A stretch of 11,271 bases of DNA from an uncultured Lachnospiraceae bacterium (GTDB lineage Bacteria > Bacillota > Clostridia > Lachnospirales > Lachnospiraceae). Position 1 is the stretch's first letter. Each line of letters opens with the position of its first letter. The stretch lies in the NCBI GenBank assembly GCA_900557385.1, contig USSP01000035.1, forward strand, positions 1 to 11,271, read 5' to 3'. The notes beneath the pieces are model-generated. The model searched no databases. It was not told the DNA's origin and saw only the letters and a program-made list of their open reading frames with translations. This document shows, in pieces, positions 6,330 to 11,271 of this stretch. The translations under genes and the position numbers were made by a program.

Positions 6330-6357
6330 AAAATAATGACAACAGGAGGAAATGGAT

Positions 6358-9300
6358 ATGAGGTATAAAAAGAAGAAATGGCAGATCGTATCTGCAGCAT
6401 TGGCGGCAATGATAGCGATGCAGTTATGCATACCGTCTGCAACGTTTGCTGCAGTCCCTACAAAAAAGTTGAAAGTGATCACGGGATTTACGGAATTACC
6501 GGAGGAGGTCGCGCATATTCAGATCCCTGCGGATGCCGGAGAAAACTTTGAGGATTATCTGAATTTCCCGGAGACGATCGAGGCTTCGGTGGTGGAATAT
6601 AAGAACGTGGATCATCAGAAAAATAATGCGGATCGCGATAAGGGCGCGGAAGATGAGAAAGCGGCAGCAGACGACCGTGATAAGAAAGAAGACTCGGAAA
6701 TTGCTACCGGCAGTAATGCAAAGAAAGAAAATCTGAATGAGGAGGAAACTCCGGAAACAGAAAATTCAGAAAATGTGCCGGATAGTAATGATGAGGAGGA
6801 AGCAGATAAACAGGAAGTTCAGGAGAAAGACCAGCAGAAAGACCAGCAGGGTACGTTTCTGATCGCTACCGACAGCAATGCCGGGGATTTTCTTAAGGAT
6901 TATGAGTTTGAAGATGAGGAAATCTCAGAAGATATCCCGGTGCTGACGGATATCAGCGTTACTTGGGAGCCGGATGAGAACCGGGAAGATGAAAGCGGTT
7001 TCTATTATTATCTTCCGGTTCTTCCGAGAGAGTATATTTTGGCAGAGGGCGTGGAGCTTCCGGAGATCGAGGTCAGCATGGACGGCGGAATCGCTTTGCT
7101 GGCATCAACAGATACTTATGATATTGCGAATGGCGGTATCAACATCAACAGCAGCACATTGGAACAGTATAATCATGCGGCGATCACGGGAAACAGTACG
7201 ACCAATGTTATTCTGGTTAATGGTGTGGAGGCTACAATCACGATTTCGGATCTGGATATCCAGATTCCGATCGACAATAACGCTACGACAGCAAGTAACT
7301 GGATACCGGCGATCCGATTGGCAAATGGAGCAAAACTGAATCTGATTCTGGAGGGAAAAAATACACTCAAGGGCGGTGATATGTGTGCGGCTATTGATGT
7401 GCCGGAAGGCTGTACCCTGACGATCAGCGGAGAGGGAAGCTTAAAAGCAACCGGTGGAGTAGGCGCCGGAATTGGTGCGTCGAGCATGAGAAAGGGTTCC
7501 TTGGGGAGAATTGAGATCAACGGAGGCAATATCGAAGCTTATGGCAGCGGGATGGCAGCAGGTATTGGCGGCGGTTTAGAGGGCGGCATCGGTACCATTG
7601 TCATCAACGGCGGAACTGTTTATGCCAAGGGCGGATATGGAAGCTACCCCAAGGATATTAATCATGTATACGGTGGAGCAGGAATTGGCGGTGGAGCGAA
7701 CGGCTGCGTGGATAAGATTGAGATCAATGGTGGCAATGTGACAGCCTGTGGAGGATATGTTACGAACGCAGGAAGACGCCCCGGAGCCGCAATCGGCACT
7801 GGCGGCGGTGGAGCAAAACCGGTAGAAAGTGGATACAAGTATGGTGAGATTGTGATCAAGGGCGGAACGGTTTCAGCCACTGCATATCATAATGAAGTAT
7901 ATGCGATTGGTATCGCAGTGAAGCCCGGTCAAGTGCTGCCGGAGGGTACCTTGGATGGCTCCATTTCCATCAGTGATCAGGCAGTAGTCAACTTAAATGG
8001 TGGTGATTATTTTCCAAGGAGTGATGAGTTTGGACTGAAAAACTATACCATTCAGGGCACGATTGCGGATGTACGATTCACCGAAAGCACTTATCCGGTG
8101 ACAATCAGCGTGGGAGGGATTACCTGGAATGCAGGGACGATGAAGGTGAGCGATTATCAAGGTACACTTAAGGCATCCAATTATCTGAAGCCATTAACGC
8201 CAGGGAAACCGGTAACGGTAACGGTGACGGTTGGAGACTATGTTTATCAGATGGAAGCTGACGTTGCTGACGTTGATGATGAGAATGCAACGATCACTTT
8301 GAAGGCCGGAACTCCTCTTTATGAGACAAGATTAAAATTTGTTTCCACGGCGATCACGAGCGATCAGATATTACAGGCAACCGATATCACGATCAAGCAG
8401 AATGGTGAACTGTTGAGCAATCAAGAAGGTCAAAGTGCAGCCATGGTCATTCCTTCCATGCAGATTTCGTATGATGAAGCGAACACGGGACATCTGACGG
8501 TATATCTGCCGGAAAATGAGAATAAAACAGAGATTTCGGTGACGGTACCGGGCTTAAATGACGGCAATCCGATCACAGTATCAGGTAAGACAATTTCGAC
8601 AACAACACCAAATGAAATCGAGATGTTTCATGATGATACCGTTTGTAGTCATGAGTACTATAATGCAGATGGATTTTGTGAAGCATGTGGTGCATATCAG
8701 AAGGCAATACAGTCGGGGGAATATTATGAGATTTATAATGCCGGTCAGCTTTTCTGGTTTGCAAAGCAGGTTAATGATAGTAAAATCTCTAATAACAGCA
8801 ATCTGAAGCTGATGAAGGATATTAAGATCCCGGACGGATATGCCTGGACAAGCATTGGAGCCATAGCTGATGGTAAGTCTTTCAGGGGGACTATTGAGGG
8901 AAATTACCATGTAATTTCCGGACTGCGACCTGCTGATGACGGTACAAGTTTTAAGTGGGGACTGGTGGCATGGATTAGACATGGGAGTGTACAAAATATA
9001 GGGCTGGTGTTGGAAGGTAATTGGACTTGCGGGTTGTGTCGTAACGCTTATGCTATCAACATTCAGAATTGTTTTGTAGTAGGAACAGATTTTTCAGATA
9101 GTTGTTCAGACGGAACGGTGACTAATTGCTTGGCTGTATCAGGAAAACTGGAAGGAAATAAGTACCCGAATGATAATAGGGCTACTTTTACGAACTGTTA
9201 TGAGACAACAAAGAGTGATTATAGTTCTCCGGGTATTACTACTCTAGATAGCGAAGAAAAACTGAAATCCGGAGAAATTGCCTATAAATTAAACGGTGAT

Positions 9301-11271
9301 CGATCAGATGGTACGTGGGGACAGGTGATCGGAACGGAGGATTACCCGCATTTCCGCAAGTACAGTAAGACGGTATATTATGATCCAGCTACTCAGACAT
9401 ATTCTAATAATAAGGCGGCAAGTATCACTTCCGCAACTGTCACGGATATTAAGACGATTTCTGACACAAAAGCGACTGCTACACTTAAGGCAACAGGAAC
9501 TCCCGGAGCAGAGGTTAAGTTTTTATTAACCTCCGGCGAGGGTGAGCAGACATCAACATTAGAAAATATGTTCTCGAATGGAACGCCACTTAGGGAAAGT
9601 TCTTCCGGAAACTATGAGTATACTATTACGGATTTAGCTCCGGACACAGAATATCATGTCAGACTGATGATTAAAAAGGATGGTAAATTATCTCTTGATG
9701 TAACCTATGTAAATTTCCAGACAGAAAAAATGCGGCAGGAGGCACCTAATGCTGCTGATGTTTCTATCAATTACGAACAGGAGACTTTAGAGAATAAAGC
9801 TTCCTGCGATCTGGAGTATGCTACTTCTAAGGATGCACAGTCATGGACAACTATAAGACAGGGTGGTAAGGTTCGTCTGACAGGGCTGCTGAATAACATT
9901 CGTGAAAATGGTGGGTCTGTACCAGTCTATATTCGCAAGAAAGCATCCTCGTCCATGTCAGCCAGTGAAGCGGTTTTGGTGGCGGATTTGCAAACACAGG
10001 CGATTCCGGAAGAATCGAACAAGCCGAATATTGATTATCGGAAGGAAGAAATTTCAATTTCCTCATCTTTACAGTATGTGATTGTAAACGGAACCAATAC
10101 CTCTCCAAACTGGACATCTGCAAAAATGGGCAGCGGATCAGGAAATTCGATTACAGACATCATTTCTTCCGATCATGAGAGTATGGTTTATTATCGGGTT
10201 GCTGCAAGCGACAAGGATAAGAAATTTGCCGGAAAACCTGAAAGTATCACGATTCTTAAAAGAACGGCAGCACCGGCTGCAATAACTAAGGATGAGGTGG
10301 ATATAACCGGTACGACGATTACCATAAACAGAACGAATCCGGAAAATGACATTGAGTATGGATACCGTGATGCAGATTCAGACGGAGCATTTACATGGAT
10401 TGACGGTACGAAAATTCAGGGATTATATCCGGCACATGGATATCAGGTAACTGGCAGAATAAAGGCGAAAGAGAATGCATTTGCTTCTGAGAGAACGAAA
10501 CCGCTTAATGTGTCTACCAAGGATACACTGAGAATTGTAGGAAACGGAACACAAAAGTGGAATGCGAAGGGGACTTATGGGGTTTCACTTGCTCAGATTC
10601 CGGTTTCCCTGGCTTCTGGTTATGGTGTGTATAATGGTGCAAATCAACCGGTAGCCGGAACCTGGAGCTGGGAACCGGAAAATAGTAGTTCAGCATCTGG
10701 TATTTATCCGAATGTAGAAGATAACAAGGCTTATACCGTGAAATTTACACCGACAGATTCAAGTGCTTCATACGATAGGATATTAACAGATTCCGTGGTA
10801 CCGGAAATTTCTAAGTACCTACTGAATTTTTCAGTTGCGGTAAAAGATAAGACCTATGATGGAACGACAAACGCGGACATCTCCAGCGTGACCTTCGAGG
10901 GTAGTGTAATCTTGCAGAAGGAAAAGGACTACACCGTGACCGCCAGCTTTGACGATGCCAGTGTGGGCAACGGCAAGAGCATCACTGCCACAGTGACCCT
11001 GATGGGGCAGGCTGAGAAGAACTACGCCCTGAAGCAGAGCAGCATCACCACGACTGGCAACATCACCAAGGCCGCTGCGCCTGACTTCACCAAGGAGACT
11101 GCGCTTACCATTGTAAATGACTGCGAAAAGACCTACACTGTGACGCTCCCCGCCCTGCCCACGCTGGAAACTCCCAAAGAGTACGGTGCAGTGACCTACG
11201 GCGCACCAACGGTCAACTTGCCCAACACCTATTACGCCGACGGTGCGAAGGTGGAAGATGGCAAGCTGATC
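6358..11271 (+). CDS. giant secreted repeat surface protein / adhesin (3' end outside window)
   Basis: The frame is open for 1638 codons without a stop and leaves the window, so the anchor is not seen. The ATG at 6358 is chosen because AGGAGG (6344-6349) is eight bases upstream; the ATG at 6352 is too close to it. A signal peptide comes first (KKKK, hydrophobic core, cleavage near SATFA-A at 31-32). An Ig-like domain is split by an acidic linker (about 82-175, with ATGSNA and ATDSNA at its ends) and finishes with GFYYYLPVLP and AEGVELPEIEVS (to 241). Residues about 253-540 form a glycine-rich beta-helix with GAGIGGG/INGGxVxA repeats. Beta-rich sequence follows to 745, then a C763xH765...C774xxC777 ribbon and a GLUG-like region (about 791-998). 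After that come FN3-like and related modules of about 90 residues (1022-1386), a module with GVYNGANQPVAGTWSW, and a YDG-like module (about 1492-1581). It probably mediates attachment to host or glycans. It is last in the pseudo-receiver operon as far as visible. Confidence 0.9.
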   Translation, partial: MRYKKKKWQIVSAALAAMIAMQLCIPSATFAAVPTKKLKVITGFTELPEEVAHIQIPADAGENFEDYLNFPETIEASVVEYKNVDHQKNNADRDKGAEDEKAAADDRDKKEDSEIATGSNAKKENLNEEETPETENSENVPDSNDEEEADKQEVQEKDQQKDQQGTFLIATDSNAGDFLKDYEFEDEEISEDIPVLTDISVTWEPDENREDESGFYYYLPVLPREYILAEGVELPEIEVSMDGGIALLASTDTYDIANGGININSSTLEQYNHAAITGNSTTNVILVNGVEATITISDLDIQIPIDNNATTASNWIPAIRLANGAKLNLILEGKNTLKGGDMCAAIDVPEGCTLTISGEGSLKATGGVGAGIGASSMRKGSLGRIEINGGNIEAYGSGMAAGIGGGLEGGIGTIVINGGTVYAKGGYGSYPKDINHVYGGAGIGGGANGCVDKIEINGGNVTACGGYVTNAGRRPGAAIGTGGGGAKPVESGYKYGEIVIKGGTVSATAYHNEVYAIGIAVKPGQVLPEGTLDGSISISDQAVVNLNGGDYFPRSDEFGLKNYTIQGTIADVRFTESTYPVTISVGGITWNAGTMKVSDYQGTLKASNYLKPLTPGKPVTVTVTVGDYVYQMEADVADVDDENATITLKAGTPLYETRLKFVSTAITSDQILQATDITIKQNGELLSNQEGQSAAMVIPSMQISYDEANTGHLTVYLPENENKTEISVTVPGLNDGNPITVSGKTISTTTPNEIEMFHDDTVCSHEYYNADGFCEACGAYQKAIQSGEYYEIYNAGQLFWFAKQVNDSKISNNSNLKLMKDIKIPDGYAWTSIGAIADGKSFRGTIEGNYHVISGLRPADDGTSFKWGLVAWIRHGSVQNIGLVLEGNWTCGLCRNAYAINIQNCFVVGTDFSDSCSDGTVTNCLAVSGKLEGNKYPNDNRATFTNCYETTKSDYSSPGITTLDSEEKLKSGEIAYKLNGDRSDGTWGQVIGTEDYPHFRKYSKTVYYDPATQTYSNNKAASITSATVTDIKTISDTKATATLKATGTPGAEVKFLLTSGEGEQTSTLENMFSNGTPLRESSSGNYEYTITDLAPDTEYHVRLMIKKDGKLSLDVTYVNFQTEKMRQEAPNAADVSINYEQETLENKASCDLEYATSKDAQSWTTIRQGGKVRLTGLLNNIRENGGSVPVYIRKKASSSMSASEAVLVADLQTQAIPEESNKPNIDYRKEEISISSSLQYVIVNGTNTSPNWTSAKMGSGSGNSITDIISSDHESMVYYRVAASDKDKKFAGKPESITILKRTAAPAAITKDEVDITGTTITINRTNPENDIEYGYRDADSDGAFTWIDGTKIQGLYPAHGYQVTGRIKAKENAFASERTKPLNVSTKDTLRIVGNGTQKWNAKGTYGVSLAQIPVSLASGYGVYNGANQPVAGTWSWEPENSSSASGIYPNVEDNKAYTVKFTPTDSSASYDRILTDSVVPEISKYLLNFSVAVKDKTYDGTTNADISSVTFEGSVILQKEKDYTVTASFDDASVGNGKSITATVTLMGQAEKNYALKQSSITTTGNITKAAAPDFTKETALTIVNDCEKTYTVTLPALPTLETPKEYGAVTYGAPTVNLPNTYYADGAKVEDGKLI
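6826..6849 (+). repeat. two tandem 12-bp units in the acidic linker
   Basis: AAAGACCAGCAG occurs at 6826-6837 and again at 6838-6849, encoding KDQQKDQQ in the acidic linker of the giant surface protein. The unit keeps the frame, so copy number could vary and change the linker length harmlessly. Confidence 0.75.
7441..7920 (+). repeat. beta-helix protein repeats (GxGIGGG / INGGxVxA units)
   Basis: About four imperfect units of 30-40 residues alternate a glycine-rich turn with an IxINGGxVxA strand. The turns are VGAGIGAS (near 369), MAAGIGGG (near 399), GGAGIGGG (near 439) and GAAIGTGGGG (near 477). The strands are IEINGGNIEAYG, IVINGGTVYAKG, IEINGGNVTACG and IVIKGGTVSATA. This pattern is typical of right-handed parallel beta-helix stalks in gut Firmicute surface proteins. 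The repeated glycine codons leave long open frames on the other strand (7173-7529 and 7662-7880), which are shadows. Confidence 0.8.
10831..11100 (+). other. YDG-like module with foreign base composition
   Basis: The protein segment VAVKDKTYDGTT through EKNYALKQSS and GNITKA matches the YDG-type repeat domain of large surface proteins. It is in frame with the rest of the giant gene. At about 10860 the base composition changes. By count, 60-base blocks from 10741 and 10801 hold 22 and 21 G+C, while blocks from 10861, 10921, 10981 and 11041 hold 32, 35, 35 and 35. Codons switch to GTG, ACC, CTG, GCC and AAG. The module looks as if it was acquired from a G+C-richer source. Confidence 0.65.

Noticed and set aside
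6352..6357. Start of the giant surface protein at the ATG at 6352
   Set aside because: It lies only two bases behind AGGAGG; the ATG at 6358 has normal spacing and gives a standard signal-peptide start.
7173..7880. Minus-strand open frames in the beta-helix region
   Set aside because: They are antisense to glycine-rich repeats, give proline/alanine-rich low-complexity protein, and have no ribosome binding sites.
7441..7920. CRISPR or DNA-level repeat array
   Set aside because: The repeats are protein-level, imperfect at the DNA level and fully in frame with the surface protein.

Overview
The window looks like part of a gut Clostridia chromosome, most likely Lachnospiraceae or a relative. 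The reasons are moderate G+C, AGGAGG-type ribosome binding sites, an AgrC/LytTR-type two-component pair, and very large Sec-exported surface proteins built from Ig-like, beta-helix, GLUG-like and YDG-like modules with 'ATxSNA' motifs. The taxon is an inference from style; there is no marker gene.

Left edge (1-667): a debris zone. A sequence resembling the T arm and 3' acceptor strand of a tRNA is followed by a strong intrinsic terminator. Next comes the 3' end of a gene without a start codon, a near-perfect bidirectional terminator, and a second decayed coding stretch. This looks like a recombination or integration scar.

Minus-strand operon (5341 to 668, read right to left): three tightly packed genes. 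They are a LytTR response regulator, a membrane-anchored surface protein with two Ig-like repeats, and a GHKL histidine kinase with a large ectodomain and about seven membrane helices. The first junction is an ATGA overlap and the second has one base between stop and start, so the anchored surface protein is built into the two-component operon.

Divergent control region (5342-5544): an extended -10 promoter for the minus operon, a 20-bp-period direct repeat that fits a LytTR operator, a TTGACA/TATACT element facing right, and a terminator-like hairpin in the rightward leader.

Plus-strand operon (5545 to beyond 11271): two overlapping genes for small receiver-like proteins that lack the phosphoacceptor aspartate, a 15-codon ORF with a strong ribosome binding site, and a giant secreted repeat protein. 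The giant frame is open for 1638 codons and leaves the window unfinished. Its C-terminal visible part changes abruptly in base composition at a YDG-like module.

Working model (inference): the kinase, perhaps with the anchored Ig-like protein as a co-sensor, phosphorylates the LytTR regulator. The regulator binds the central direct repeat and controls its own operon and the divergent adhesin operon, and the two phosphorylation-dead receivers modulate this circuit. The combination of a three-gene sensor operon, twin pseudo-receivers and a giant adhesin is the most interesting candidate system here.
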